A stretch of DNA of 64,000 nt, taken from the NCBI GenBank assembly GCA_963808965.1, contig CAWEHU010000020.1, positions 204,884-268,883 on the forward strand, in the 5' to 3' direction. The stretch comes from CAWEHU01 sp963808965 (GTDB lineage: Bacteria; Pseudomonadota; Alphaproteobacteria; Acetobacterales; Acetobacteraceae). Position numbers and translations under genes: made by a program. The notes beneath the pieces are model-generated. The model did not search any database. It saw nothing but the letters and a program-made list of their open reading frames with translations, and was not told the origin of the DNA. The stretch's first letter is position 1. The number at the start of each line of letters is the position of its first letter. Of this stretch, positions 45,748-56,782 are shown in pieces.

Positions 45748-46919
45748 GCGGGCACGCCGACGATCAGGCTGCAATTGCTGCCGCCAAATCCGAAAGAGTT
45801 GCTCATGACCCGGCGTACTAGGCGCTCCTCGTTGCCGACGAGCACACGTGCGCGGAACGTGGGGTCGATCGCGGTCACGTTGAGGCAGCCTGGCATCAGA
45901 CTGTGCTGGATGCACAGCACGGAAACGATCGCCTCCAGAATCCCGGCCGCGCCGAGTGTGTGGCCCGACCAGCCCTTCGTGGAACTGCACGGCGTCGCAT
46001 GGCCGAACACCTCCAGCATCGCCAAGTCTTCCATCGCGTCATTGGCCTTGGTGCCGGTGCCGTGCAGGTTCACGTAGTCGATTTGCTCCGGGCGCAAGCC
46101 CGCGCTCTGCAACGCCGCGTTCATCGCCGCGATCGCACCGAGGGCGCGGGGATGCGGCGCGGACATGTGATGGCCGTCGCTGCTCGTGCCGTAACCGAGC
46201 AGAGCGAGCCCCTTCCCTTCGCGCTCGAGCAAGGCGAATCCGGCCGCCTCACCGATGGAGATGCCGGCGCGCTCCGCATCGCAGGGACGACACGGCACGG
46301 GCGAGATCAGCTCCAAGGCCGAGAACCCGTACAGCGTCATACGGCAAAGCGTGTCGACGCCGCCAACCACCGCCGCATCGCAAACGCCGCTAGCGATCAG
46401 ATGCTGCGCGTCGACGAAGCTCCGCGCGCTGGAGGCGCAGGCCGTGGACACGACCATCGCCGGCCCGCGCAGCGCGAGCGCCTCGCGCACATAGCGGGCC
46501 AGCGAGAACATGTCGTGTGTGTGCGTGTAATCGTAATCGGGAGGCAACAGGCCGGTGGACGGATCGCGGGCACGATAGGCGTCCTCGCTCGACAGCACGC
46601 CCGACGTGCTCGTGCCGAGAACAACCGCGATCCGATCCGGGCCGTAGCAATCTCGCGCGATGGCGACAGTTTCGGCAAAATTGTCCGTACGAAGCGCGAT
46701 GTCGGCCAGACGGTTATTGCGGCAATCGAAGCGCCCGAGCGCGGGGGGCAGGTGATGATCTTCGATTGCGTCCACGCGGCCGATATGCCCAGTCCTCACC
46801 TCAGCGAAATCGCACGGCCGCAAGCCCGACCGGCGGGATCGCAGAGCGTCGAGCGTCGCTGGCATGCCGCGTCCCATCGCACTCACGAGCGTCGCGGCCG
46901 TCAGGACCAGCGGGCGCAT
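45744..46919 (-). CDS. Beta-ketoacyl-ACP synthase (ApeO type, FabF family)
   Basis: The catalytic ketosynthase of the cluster, extending the chain with malonyl-ACP. The triad is visible: Cys in VVSTACASSARSF, His in NLHGTGTKANDAM and Lys/His in STKGWSGHTLGAAGI. 391 residues, complete, with C-terminal NSFGFGGSNCSLIV. It starts immediately after the MMPL stop (46919 next to 46920) and overlaps the chain-length factor by 4 bp. The initial ATG at 46919 has no strong ribosome site, so coupling to MMPL translation is likely. Confidence 0.92.
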   Translation of the reverse strand: MRPLVLTAATLVSAMGRGMPATLDALRSRRSGLRPCDFAEVRTGHIGRVDAIEDHHLPPALGRFDCRNNRLADIALRTDNFAETVAIARDCYGPDRIAVVLGTSTSGVLSSEDAYRARDPSTGLLPPDYDYTHTHDMFSLARYVREALALRGPAMVVSTACASSARSFVDAQHLIASGVCDAAVVGGVDTLCRMTLYGFSALELISPVPCRPCDAERAGISIGEAAGFALLEREGKGLALLGYGTSSDGHHMSAPHPRALGAIAAMNAALQSAGLRPEQIDYVNLHGTGTKANDAMEDLAMLEVFGHATPCSSTKGWSGHTLGAAGILEAIVSVLCIQHSLMPGCLNVTAIDPTFRARVLVGNEERLVRRVMSNSFGFGGSNCSLIVGVPA

Positions 46920-49265
46920 TCAGGCCGTCTCCGGCGCTATGCGCGATTTCTCACCGGCAAAAAGGAAGGCCAGACAAATGGCGCCGAGTGCGCCGATGAC
47001 GACCGTGAGCCCGATCTGCCGCAACAGCGGCGTGCGGCAGAACGCCAGCAGGCCGAAGGTGAGCACGGTCATCGCGTTGCAGATGCTGAGCGTGCGTAGC
47101 GTGCGTGCCCGCTCCTCCGCATCGAGCTGTCGCCGCGCGAAGAACAACGCGTAGTCGAGCCCCACACCGCCGACGAATTGCAGTGCGACGATATTGACCA
47201 TCGAGAGCTGTACCCCGGCCGCCGTGAGCAAGGCGACCGTGACCAGCGCCGCGCCAAGAATTGCGCCGACGACGCGCGCCACCATCACCGGATCGCGCAG
47301 CCCGACCAGCAACGCGGCGAGCGCCGCGATCCCTCCATAGGCGAGCCAATGCCACGCCGAGGCGGTATACTCCGCCACGATCCCGTTGGCCTCGGCGCGC
47401 ATGTCGACCCAGGTCACGCCCGCCGAGCGAAACGCTTGCTCGACCCGCGCAGGGTCCCGCAACGCAGTCGGCACGATCAAGCCGTACCAATCCGCCCCGC
47501 GATGGAGCAACAGCGCCTCCAGCCGTGCTCCAAGCACGGGGCCAGGAACATCTGCGGGGAGGATCGGATTGATCCCGCGGCTTGTTTCCACATCATTGAG
47601 AAACGGCCGGAACGCGTCGGCCCGGAACGGCAGATCCTTGGCGGCCTCCGCGACCCGCGCCGCGAGCACGTCGCGCCGGGGTAGAGCCGCGCGGCGGGCG
47701 AGCTGGGTCGCCTGACTGGGCAGGAAACGTGCGGCGACTTCGGCTCCTTCGATCGCGCCCGCGCGGCGAAGATCGTCAAGCATCGGCGATAGCGCTTCCT
47801 CCTGACGCAGCACGGCCTCCGCGGTCGGGCCTCGCACGAGTCCGGCGACTCCCGGGTCGGGCGCGCCCAACTCGGCGCGTAGCTCGGCATCGAGGGCGAG
47901 CGCGCTGGAGGGCACAGGGCTGAGCGCGACAAGCTCGCGTTGCCAACGCGGGCCACCGGCAAGGATGAGATAGAGTGCCGCTCCGAGGCAAACCGCGAGG
48001 CCCAGCCATCGCCACGAGCGCAGCGCCTCGACGCGCAGCAGCCGGGCGGGATCGCCAGCCGGAACCGGCGCCAAATCCGCCAGCACGATCAGTTTTGGCA
48101 GAAACCACCGCGTGGTGGCCGCAGCCACGAGGATGCCGGTAACGGAGAACAGACCGAGCTGCGCCAGGCCCGGGAAGCCGGAGAACAACATCCCGGTAAG
48201 CCCGAGCGCGGCGGTTGTGACCGCCAGCGCGAAAGCCCGGCCGATGCGGCGCAGCGTCCCGGCGGCGGCCTCGCCCTGCTTGCGATGACCGATCAGCAAC
48301 ACCGGGTAGTCCACCGTGACGCCGAGCATGGTCATCCCGAAACCGAGCGTGACGCCATGCACGAACCCGAATGCGAGTTGCACGGTTAGCGCAGCGGAGG
48401 CGATGCTTAGCAGCACAGGAACCGCGATCGCGGCGATAACCCAGGGCGAGCGGAAACGCCACAACAGCAGTGCGACGATCAACAGCGTGGAGAAAACCGA
48501 AAGCAGCTGCACGTCGCCATGAATTTTGCGCGCCGCATCGCGGGCGAACACGGCCGGTCCGGTGGCGAGCAGCCGCGCCGATCCTGGTTCCGCGGCGGCG
48601 AACGCCGCGCGGATCGCCTCGGCCGCCTTCTCCTGGCCCGTGAGATCCATCCCCGGCGCCCGGGTGCGCAGCAGCATGAGCGCGCGATCGCGGTCCGCCG
48701 CGAACCATACCCCATTGATCGTGCGCACCGGGCTGGCGCCGGCCCAATCGCGCAGCAGTCCGAGAAAGGCTCCGGTCGGATCGGCGAAACCGAATTGCGC
48801 CGCGAGCGGCCCGGCGGAGGATTGCAGCGCATCGAGGAGATGCCTGAAGTCGTCGCGCAGCGCGGGTACGGTGAATGCGTCCGCGGTGACTGCGGGCGAG
48901 AGCAGATAGCGGTTGCGGAACAAAAACTGCTCGTCCGAGCCCCCGAGCTCTTCCCCGCCCCCGTTCTCGATGAAGGCGAACAGGCCGGATCGCTGCATCG
49001 AGCCTCGCATCGCACGGCTGATGCGAGCGAGCGTTTCCGGAGGCGCGCCCTCGATGCCGACCAGGATCAGGCTCGTGGCCGGACCGGAACGTAACTCGTC
49101 GAGCATCATGCGCGCGGCATCGGTTTTGCCGCGCGGCAACAGGTCCGTCATGTCAGTGCGGATGTCGAGGCGCGTGAAGGCCAGCGCGAGGACAAGCGCC
49201 GCACCAGCAAGCGCGAGAGCGATGGGCAGGACGTGCATGCGGCGCGGCGCGCCCGCGAAGCGCAT
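46920..49265 (-). CDS. MMPL-family exporter of the APE cluster
   Basis: A 781-residue RND/MMPL protein that I infer moves the polyene acyl product, or its lipid, across the inner membrane, as MMPL proteins do in xanthomonadin and APE clusters. The start at 49265 (MRFAGAPRRMHVLPIALALA) leads into TM1; the longer frame is shadow. Two repeats of a periplasmic domain plus a TM bundle are visible, with DYPVLLIGHRKQGEAAAGTL (DY motif) in the first bundle and GLDYALFFARRQLDAEERAR in the second. No frameshift. Confidence 0.88.
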   Translation of the reverse strand: MRFAGAPRRMHVLPIALALAGAALVLALAFTRLDIRTDMTDLLPRGKTDAARMMLDELRSGPATSLILVGIEGAPPETLARISRAMRGSMQRSGLFAFIENGGGEELGGSDEQFLFRNRYLLSPAVTADAFTVPALRDDFRHLLDALQSSAGPLAAQFGFADPTGAFLGLLRDWAGASPVRTINGVWFAADRDRALMLLRTRAPGMDLTGQEKAAEAIRAAFAAAEPGSARLLATGPAVFARDAARKIHGDVQLLSVFSTLLIVALLLWRFRSPWVIAAIAVPVLLSIASAALTVQLAFGFVHGVTLGFGMTMLGVTVDYPVLLIGHRKQGEAAAGTLRRIGRAFALAVTTAALGLTGMLFSGFPGLAQLGLFSVTGILVAAATTRWFLPKLIVLADLAPVPAGDPARLLRVEALRSWRWLGLAVCLGAALYLILAGGPRWQRELVALSPVPSSALALDAELRAELGAPDPGVAGLVRGPTAEAVLRQEEALSPMLDDLRRAGAIEGAEVAARFLPSQATQLARRAALPRRDVLAARVAEAAKDLPFRADAFRPFLNDVETSRGINPILPADVPGPVLGARLEALLLHRGADWYGLIVPTALRDPARVEQAFRSAGVTWVDMRAEANGIVAEYTASAWHWLAYGGIAALAALLVGLRDPVMVARVVGAILGAALVTVALLTAAGVQLSMVNIVALQFVGGVGLDYALFFARRQLDAEERARTLRTLSICNAMTVLTFGLLAFCRTPLLRQIGLTVVIGALGAICLAFLFAGEKSRIAPETA

Positions 49266-49273
49266 GGTCGTGC

Positions 49274-49855
49274 TCAAGAGCGGGGGTGGATCGTCATAAG
49301 CGACTGATCGCCGTTCGCCTGTACGATCCGCACTGAGCGCGGCTCGGTGCCCGCGCCTTCGATGTCTACCTCGCGCAGAAAGCGTGCGACCCGCTGGTTC
49401 GCGGGCGTAAGGGTCAGGCGCCACCCGGCGAGGTCCCCTTGCATCGTGACCGTGTAGTTGCGGCGGAGCGCCGTCAGATCGCCCGCCAGCGTGCCTCGCA
49501 CTGCATCGACCAGCGCCCCGAGTTCCGGCTGGCTCTCGAGATCCACGCTGCGCGGTGGCTGGTCGCCTTCGATCAGGACAAGCCGCCCGTCATCCACCAC
49601 GAGCGATTCGGGATGCGGCGGATACGTGATCTTCTCCAGGTGCGAGGGACGCCTGTAGCGAAGCGTGCCGTTGCTGCGGAGTGTTTGGGTTAGCGCCCCG
49701 AACGTCTTCTCTTCCTCGAACGTCGCCTGGCGCTCCGGTACCGCCGCGAGACGCTGCATCAGCTCATCGAGGGGCGAGGACTGCGCCGCCCCGAGCGGGC
49801 AGGGCGCCAGCATCACCATCAAGAGGAGCGCGAGCGAGCGCCTGCGATGCCGCAT
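49274..49855 (-). CDS. LolA-like outer-membrane lipoprotein carrier
   Basis: A periplasmic protein of 193 residues with a signal peptide (MRHRRRSLALLLMVMLAPCP...AAQ). The LolA fold text is present: ELMQRLAAVPERQATFEEEK, LRYRRPSHLEKITYPP, ESLVVDDGRLVLI and ADLTALRRNYTV-like positions GDLTALRRNYTVTMQG. LolA-like proteins of APE clusters probably carry the product or its lipid carrier to the outer membrane. Start at 49855 chosen because it begins the signal peptide. It overlaps the 3' part of the acyltransferase reading frame. Confidence 0.82.
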   Translation of the reverse strand: MRHRRRSLALLLMVMLAPCPLGAAQSSPLDELMQRLAAVPERQATFEEEKTFGALTQTLRSNGTLRYRRPSHLEKITYPPHPESLVVDDGRLVLIEGDQPPRSVDLESQPELGALVDAVRGTLAGDLTALRRNYTVTMQGDLAGWRLTLTPANQRVARFLREVDIEGAGTEPRSVRIVQANGDQSLMTIHPRS

Positions 49856-50750
49856 TCGGCCGATGCTCCCAGAAATCATAGAAATTGAACCAGTTGAACG
49901 GGTGCTCGCGGCACTGCGCCTCCAATCGCCCAGCATAACGCCCGACCCAGTCGCGCAGATCCGAGGCACGGCTGCCGGCCGCGAGCGCGACGCGGTCGGC
50001 GAAGGGCTCGAATCACACTTCATAGTGCCGCGGTCCTTTGCGGACGCCGAAGAACAGCATGACCGGCGTGCCCAGCATCGAGGCGACGATAACCGGACCG
50101 GTCGGAAACGGCGCGGGCTGCCCCAGGAACGGGACGTCCACCGATTTCTGCGGGCCCGCGCTGCGGTCCGCGAGAATGCCGACGATTTCGCCGCGAGCCG
50201 CGCAGTCGCGCACGCGGAGCATTGCGTCGGGCCTACCGATCTCGATGATGTCTTCCCGCAGCCTGGGGTCGAGCTGTTCCATCAAGCGCGAATACGCGCC
50301 GGCATTGGCGCGATACATCAGCGCCTTCACGGGAACCGGAGACCGGCGGCCGAATGCGCGCAGCACCTCGAAGCTGCCGAAATGCGCCCCGAACAGGAGG
50401 CAGCCCCGGCCGCTGCCGACGATCCTCGTCAGATGATCCAGGCCCTCGATGTCGATGCGGAATCGATCAAGACGCCCGGAGAGCAGGAACAGCCGCTCCA
50501 TCATGACCGAGGCGGCGCTGTGCATGTGCCTGAACACGTCGCGGGCTGCCACGGGGTGGTCGAGAACGCGGGCGAGAAACCGGCGCGAAGCGGAGCGGAC
50601 CTCCGGCCAGAACAGGAAGAAATAGAGGGTTATCGGGAAGAGCAGGACGTAGCCGACGCTCCAACCCAGCCGCAAGGTCAGCCAGACCATGAAGCGGATC
50701 AGCAGGGGACTTCCCCGCTCCTTGCGGCCGATCCACGCGGGCCGCTTCAT
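49764..50750 (-). pseudogene. LpxL/HtrB-like acyltransferase with an in-frame UGA codon
   Basis: A membrane-associated acyltransferase that probably attaches the polyene to a lipid or transfers an acyl group in the APE pathway. From ATG 50750 (MKRPAWIGRKERGSPLLIRF) there is an N-terminal TM and the catalytic HxxxxD region as LLFGAHFGSFEVLRAFGR (H-F-x3-E). The frame runs to RKGPRHYEV and then meets TGA (complement of 50013-50015). The same frame continues without break with the expected C-terminus: FEPFADRVALAAGS, WVGRYAGRLEAQCREHP and FNWFNFYDFWEHRPNA, then TGA at 49764. So this is an in-frame stop, not a frameshift; Arg is the usual type of residue here (CGA to TGA). Confidence 0.83.
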
Positions 50751-51046
50751 GCCGGTATCAGCCGCGCGCGGCCGCGCAGGACGGTGCGCCCCCCGACGGA
50801 GCAGGCGAAATCCAGGCGATGCGGCGCGATCTCTTTCCATTCAACCGCGACTTCCTGATCCGGCAGGACCGGGACCGTGAACTTTACGCTTTCCAGCCCA
50901 GCAAGGCGCAGGCCGGTGTGCGCACGCAAAATCAGGCCAAAGGCCCTGTCCAGCAGCACCACGCCAGGGACCACCGGCCGGCCTGGGAAGTGTCCGGGCA
51001 GGCACGGATGCGATGAAGGCAGCAAAAAATGGCCGGCCGAGGGCAT
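50747..51046 (-). CDS. ApeI-like 3-hydroxyacyl-ACP dehydratase (small hotdog protein)
   Basis: A 99-residue hotdog protein. Visible: HPCLPGHFPGRPVVPGVVLL (the dehydratase motif H-x-P-G-H-F-P-G-x-P-V-x-P-G), then an alpha helix, the KFTVPVLPDQEVAVEW strand pair and the terminal strand RARLIPA. In APE systems ApeI works with ApeP on the growing polyene. The stop overlaps the acyltransferase start by ATGA (50747-50750). Intact. Confidence 0.86.
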   Translation of the reverse strand: MPSAGHFLLPSSHPCLPGHFPGRPVVPGVVLLDRAFGLILRAHTGLRLAGLESVKFTVPVLPDQEVAVEWKEIAPHRLDFACSVGGRTVLRGRARLIPA

Positions 51047-51051
51047 GGAGC

Positions 51052-52452
51052 TTAGCCCTCGCCGAGTTGGGCGAGCAGCGCCTTCAGGGCTTGTTCCGGC
51101 AACTTGCCAACCCCGTTGCGGGGAAGCGAGCTGACCGAGATGACACGCCGAGGGAGAAAAACCGGGTCTATCCGTTCCCGAAGCGCGGCGAGGATGTCGC
51201 TCGCTTCTCGCCCGGGCGCGACGACGAAGGCAAGCAGACGGGCGGTCGGGCGGCGGTCGAGATCGTCGGGTGCCACGAACAGGCCATCGATCACTCCATC
51301 GATCCCGGTCAGGATCCGGTTCAGGCCGGCGAGAGAGGCCCGGCGACCACCCAGCTTCACGAGGTCAGTCCGCCGGCCCAGAAGCCGGAAGTGTGCGGGA
51401 TCCAATACTTCGACGATATCGCCGAGTGGGAAAGGTTGGGCGTGGGGAGCCGTGACGAGCGCCTCCGCATCCTCCTCCCCGGACGTCCGCGCCAGGCGAA
51501 CGCGGGGGTACATGGTCCAGGTATCGCCGTCCACGGTTCGGCGACTGGCGATGGAGCCAACCTCGGTCGCGCCGAAAATCTCCTCGACCCGCGTGCTCCA
51601 GGCCCGCTCCGCTTCGGCCGCAAGCTCCGGGAACAGCGGCGCCGTGGCCGAGATGACCCGTTCGATCGGAGGCAGATCCACCGAGGCTTGCAGCAGCGCT
51701 CGGATTTGCAGAGGGGTTGTCACGAGAATGCGGGGCGGCGGGACGGCTTCGAGCGCGAGCCGGACGTCCAAAGGATAGAATGCTTCCCCGCACCAGGCCG
51801 CAGCGGGCGCGTGCAGCTGCAGCAGAACCGAGGTCTCGAAGCCGTACATATGCTGCGGCGGCACGGTGGCCACGATGGAAGCGGGAGCCCCCCGGCCCAT
51901 GCGGAACCGCCTTCCCGCGTCGGCGCTGCGGGAGACGAGAGCGCCCCAGTTCTTCCGATGCGCGACCGGCTCGCCCGTGCTGCCCGACGTAAAGACGAGC
52001 GCGGCGAGCTGGCTGGCCGGAATGCGCGGGTTGGGCCGATCCGAACGAGGCTCCTCGTTTTCCGGTCGGATCACGTAATGCCGAAGCGGGCTCGGCTGTT
52101 CGGGACTGTCCGAAACCGAGGAGAGACCGGGGAAGCTTCGCGCCAGCTCCTGTATCCGAGACATGGTGCGGTCGCTGCTCAGTAAGCTGACCTGGCCCCG
52201 CAACATCGCCGCCGCGAAGGCGAGCGTGAATGCGTAGCGGCCATGGCAGAGATTCAGTATGTGCGCCCCGGCCGGGAGCTCGGCCGCGAGCGTATGCGCG
52301 CGGTCGAGGAAGGCCGCCCCGGTGATGGGGCCTTCGGTGGTCCGGAACAGCGGTTCGCCAAGTTCCCGGCCAACCAAGCTGTAGGTGGAAACCGGCTCCG
52401 CGACGGCGCCGCGAGCGCGGCTGTCCGGGCCGGGTAAAGCAGCGGCCGACAC
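51052..52452 (-). CDS. Acyl/aryl-ACP ligase, AMP-binding (ApeH type)
   Basis: An adenylating enzyme that would activate the aryl or acyl starter and load it on the ACP. 466 residues; core motifs ALVFTSGSTGEPVAHRKNW (A3, with the ATP-binding GSTG), IFGATEVGSIASRR (A5), GRRTDLVKLGGRRASLAGLN (A8) and SLPRNGVGKL (A10 Lys). It is shorter than typical CoA ligases, as expected for ApeH. Starts 4 bp after the ACP gene and ends 5 bp before the ApeI gene. Substrate specificity cannot be read from the sequence. Confidence 0.9.
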   Translation of the reverse strand: MSAAALPGPDSRARGAVAEPVSTYSLVGRELGEPLFRTTEGPITGAAFLDRAHTLAAELPAGAHILNLCHGRYAFTLAFAAAMLRGQVSLLSSDRTMSRIQELARSFPGLSSVSDSPEQPSPLRHYVIRPENEEPRSDRPNPRIPASQLAALVFTSGSTGEPVAHRKNWGALVSRSADAGRRFRMGRGAPASIVATVPPQHMYGFETSVLLQLHAPAAAWCGEAFYPLDVRLALEAVPPPRILVTTPLQIRALLQASVDLPPIERVISATAPLFPELAAEAERAWSTRVEEIFGATEVGSIASRRTVDGDTWTMYPRVRLARTSGEEDAEALVTAPHAQPFPLGDIVEVLDPAHFRLLGRRTDLVKLGGRRASLAGLNRILTGIDGVIDGLFVAPDDLDRRPTARLLAFVVAPGREASDILAALRERIDPVFLPRRVISVSSLPRNGVGKLPEQALKALLAQLGEG

Positions 52453-52456
52453 GAGC

Positions 52457-52729
52457 CTATTTCGTCCGGCTGGCTTCGATATGCCGGGTTAAATCCCGGA
52501 GCGAGGCGAAGATCTGCGCGTTCCGCTCGTCGTCGGACTTCAGCTCCAGGCCGTATTTGCGCGAAATGGCGAGCGAGAGCTCAAGCGCGTCGATCGAATC
52601 GAGGCCTAGTCCCTCGCCGAAGAGCGGCTCGTCGGGCTTTATGTCGTCTGGAGCAATTTCGAGGTGCAGCGCCTCGACAATGAGTTGCGCGACCTCGCGC
52701 TCGGCGCTCGCGTGGGTCTGGGAAGTCAT
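52457..52729 (-). CDS. Acyl carrier protein of the APE cluster
   Basis: A 90-residue ACP. The phosphopantetheine attachment motif is GLGLDSIDALELSLAISRKY, with Ser in DSID. The N-terminal helix (AQLIVEALHLEIAPDDIKPD) and acidic surface fit the ACP fold. It is the first gene of the ten-gene unit; a MOSC gene lies upstream in the same direction, 104 bp away. APE clusters normally have two ACPs (ApeE and ApeF); only this one is present in the window. Confidence 0.93.
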   Translation of the reverse strand: MTSQTHASAEREVAQLIVEALHLEIAPDDIKPDEPLFGEGLGLDSIDALELSLAISRKYGLELKSDDERNAQIFASLRDLTRHIEASRTK

Positions 52730-52833
52730 GGAGCTCCTGGAAGGCCTGCCGGGGCCGCGGCGGTCATGGCGCTTTGGTCGAGATTACATGAAGGGATTTT
52801 TAGCGCGCAACCCTCCCTCCGCGGCGGCGACGC

Positions 52834-53592
52834 CTAGCCCGGCAGCACGGCGAGCGCGTCGCCGACGCCGAACCGTCCGCCTTCGATCACCTCGGCATGA
52901 ATGCCGAGGTCGGAGTGCCCATACGCGGCGCGAAGCTCGGCCACGGGGTTCGCATCCCGCTCGGCGGTCTCCGGGTTCACCTCCGTCGCCGGGCACCGCG
53001 CGATCCGCTTCAGCACCCGCAAGGTGGCCCCGCCGAGCTGGATTTCCCTGCCCACCCAATCGAGTTCCGCCCAAGGGACCGCTCCGGCGAACCACACATT
53101 CGCCCGGAACCGCCGCCGCTGCCGCCGCGCCCCGATCCGCGCCTCGAAATCGCGCAGGCTCGCCAGGTTGATGAGGCTCACCACCTTGTTTCTTTGATCG
53201 CAGAAGCTGTGACCGGGCACGTAGTAAAAGCGCGGAGTTCCACGCGCCTCTTCCCCCATGAAGCCCGTGAGGAACGCGCCGATCCGCTCCCGGCCGCTCT
53301 CGGTCAAGGCGTTCTCGGCGATGGACGCGCCATCCGGCGCCCTTATGGCCAGCGTGCCCGAGCGGGGCTCGAAGCTCGACCGCAGCGCCGCGATGCGGGC
53401 ATTGCGCTTGAGGCACATGAAATTGTCTTTCGGCAGCCAGCCGGGGTTCTCGGGATCGAAGCCGGCGTCGCCCTGGGCGAGGGCGAAGGCGCGGTCCCAG
53501 GGAATGCAGCCCCCCTCTTCCACCTCCGCCAACTCGAGCGCCTCGGCGGTCAGGCCCTTCACGGGGTAACGGTAGAGATACTCGATGCGCAT
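52834..53592 (-). CDS. MOSC-domain protein
   Basis: A MOSC (molybdenum cofactor sulfurase C-terminal) protein with an N-terminal beta-barrel domain. MRIEYLYRYPVKGLTAEALE is the MOSC_N opening; VWFAGAVPWAELDWVGREIQ, the conserved LKRIARCPATEVNPETAERD (the Cys of the MOSC motif) and YGHSDLGIHAEVIEGGRFGV follow. Such proteins move the Moco sulfido ligand or act on sulfur-containing substrates. 252 residues, intact. It precedes the APE ACP gene in the same direction but is probably unrelated. Confidence 0.85.
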   Translation of the reverse strand: MRIEYLYRYPVKGLTAEALELAEVEEGGCIPWDRAFALAQGDAGFDPENPGWLPKDNFMCLKRNARIAALRSSFEPRSGTLAIRAPDGASIAENALTESGRERIGAFLTGFMGEEARGTPRFYYVPGHSFCDQRNKVVSLINLASLRDFEARIGARRQRRRFRANVWFAGAVPWAELDWVGREIQLGGATLRVLKRIARCPATEVNPETAERDANPVAELRAAYGHSDLGIHAEVIEGGRFGVGDALAVLPG

Positions 53593-53602
53593 GGCCGAAC
53601 CC

Positions 53603-53630
53603 CTTGAGGCTTCGGCGTTTCTCTACCATG
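53603..53630 (+). promoter_or_regulatory. Candidate heat-shock (RpoH-type) promoter of clpB
   Basis: CTTGAG at 53603-53608 and CTACCATG at 53623-53630, separated by 14 bp, resemble the alphaproteobacterial RpoH -35 (CTTG) and the CCCCAT-like -10. The site is 80-107 bp upstream of the clpB start, where heat-shock control is expected. Match to consensus is moderate. Confidence 0.35.
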
Positions 53631-53709
53631 TGGTCGGCCAAAGGTCGCGCGCTCGTCGCCTCATAGGGGCGAGCCGAGACCAGGTCGCCTACGTGATAGG
53701 GACACACAC

Positions 53710-56289
<2,580 letters not shown>

Positions 56290-56359
56290 CTTGGGCACAG
56301 GAGCTACGGCCAGGATTGAACTCGGCCGTAGCTCCTGATGACTTCGGCACGAGGACGCC

Positions 56360-56764
56360 ATGCCAAGTCAAAACTACAATCTGTTCGCTCGGGCGATGGC
56401 GGGACAAAAGCCAATTCGCTGCGTCTACGACGGATACCCGCGCGAGCTTTGCCCTATCATTCTTGGCCACTCTCAAGGCCAGGAGAAAGCGCTGACCTAT
56501 CAGTTCGGGGGCAAAAGCAAATCGGGTTTGCCGCCAGGAGGCGAATGGCGTTGCATCTGGCTCTCCAAGGTGAGCAGCGTCGAGCTTCGCGATGGTCCCT
56601 GGCGCGCGGGCTCTAGCCATAGACAGCCGCAGGGCTGCGTCGAAGTTGTTGATCTCGACGTCAACCCATCCAGCCCATACAACCCGAAGCGCCGTCTCCG
56701 ACCAGAGCGCGGTTCTACGCGGAAGCCTGCAAAGAAGCAGGCCCCAGACGCAGACCGTTTGTAA
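56360..56764 (+). CDS. Conserved-looking hypothetical protein (WYL-like strand pattern)
   Basis: A 134-residue frame with protein-like text: LFARAMAGQKPIRCVYDGYP, RELCPIILGHSQGQEKALTY, SGLPPGGEWRCIWLSKVSSV and PQGCVEVVDLDVNPSSPYN. The pattern (an R-x-V-x-Y opening strand, then Cys-Pro-Ile-Ile-Leu-Gly-His, then W-x-C-x-W-L-S-K-V) resembles WYL-type ligand-binding domains without the helix-turn-helix. I cannot assign a function. It begins 70 bp after clpB and ends with a basic tail. Confidence 0.55.
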   Translation: MPSQNYNLFARAMAGQKPIRCVYDGYPRELCPIILGHSQGQEKALTYQFGGKSKSGLPPGGEWRCIWLSKVSSVELRDGPWRAGSSHRQPQGCVEVVDLDVNPSSPYNPKRRLRPERGSTRKPAKKQAPDADRL

Positions 56765-56782
56765 ACCAGAATGGGGCCGTGC

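Larger units (their letters stand above)
43806..52729 (-). other. Aryl-polyene-type biosynthetic gene cluster (ten genes)
   Basis: The genes run without a gap larger than 9 bp, mostly with 4-bp stop/start overlaps, from the ACP gene (52729) to the ketoreductase gene (43806). The order is ACP, adenylation ligase, hotdog dehydratase, LpxL-like acyltransferase, LolA-like carrier, MMPL exporter, ketosynthase, chain-length-factor-like ketosynthase, dehydratase, ketoreductase. This combination and order are the core of aryl polyene and xanthomonadin-like clusters. The starter supply (ammonia lyase), methyltransferase, second ACP and thioesterase often found there are not in the window. Confidence 0.82.
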
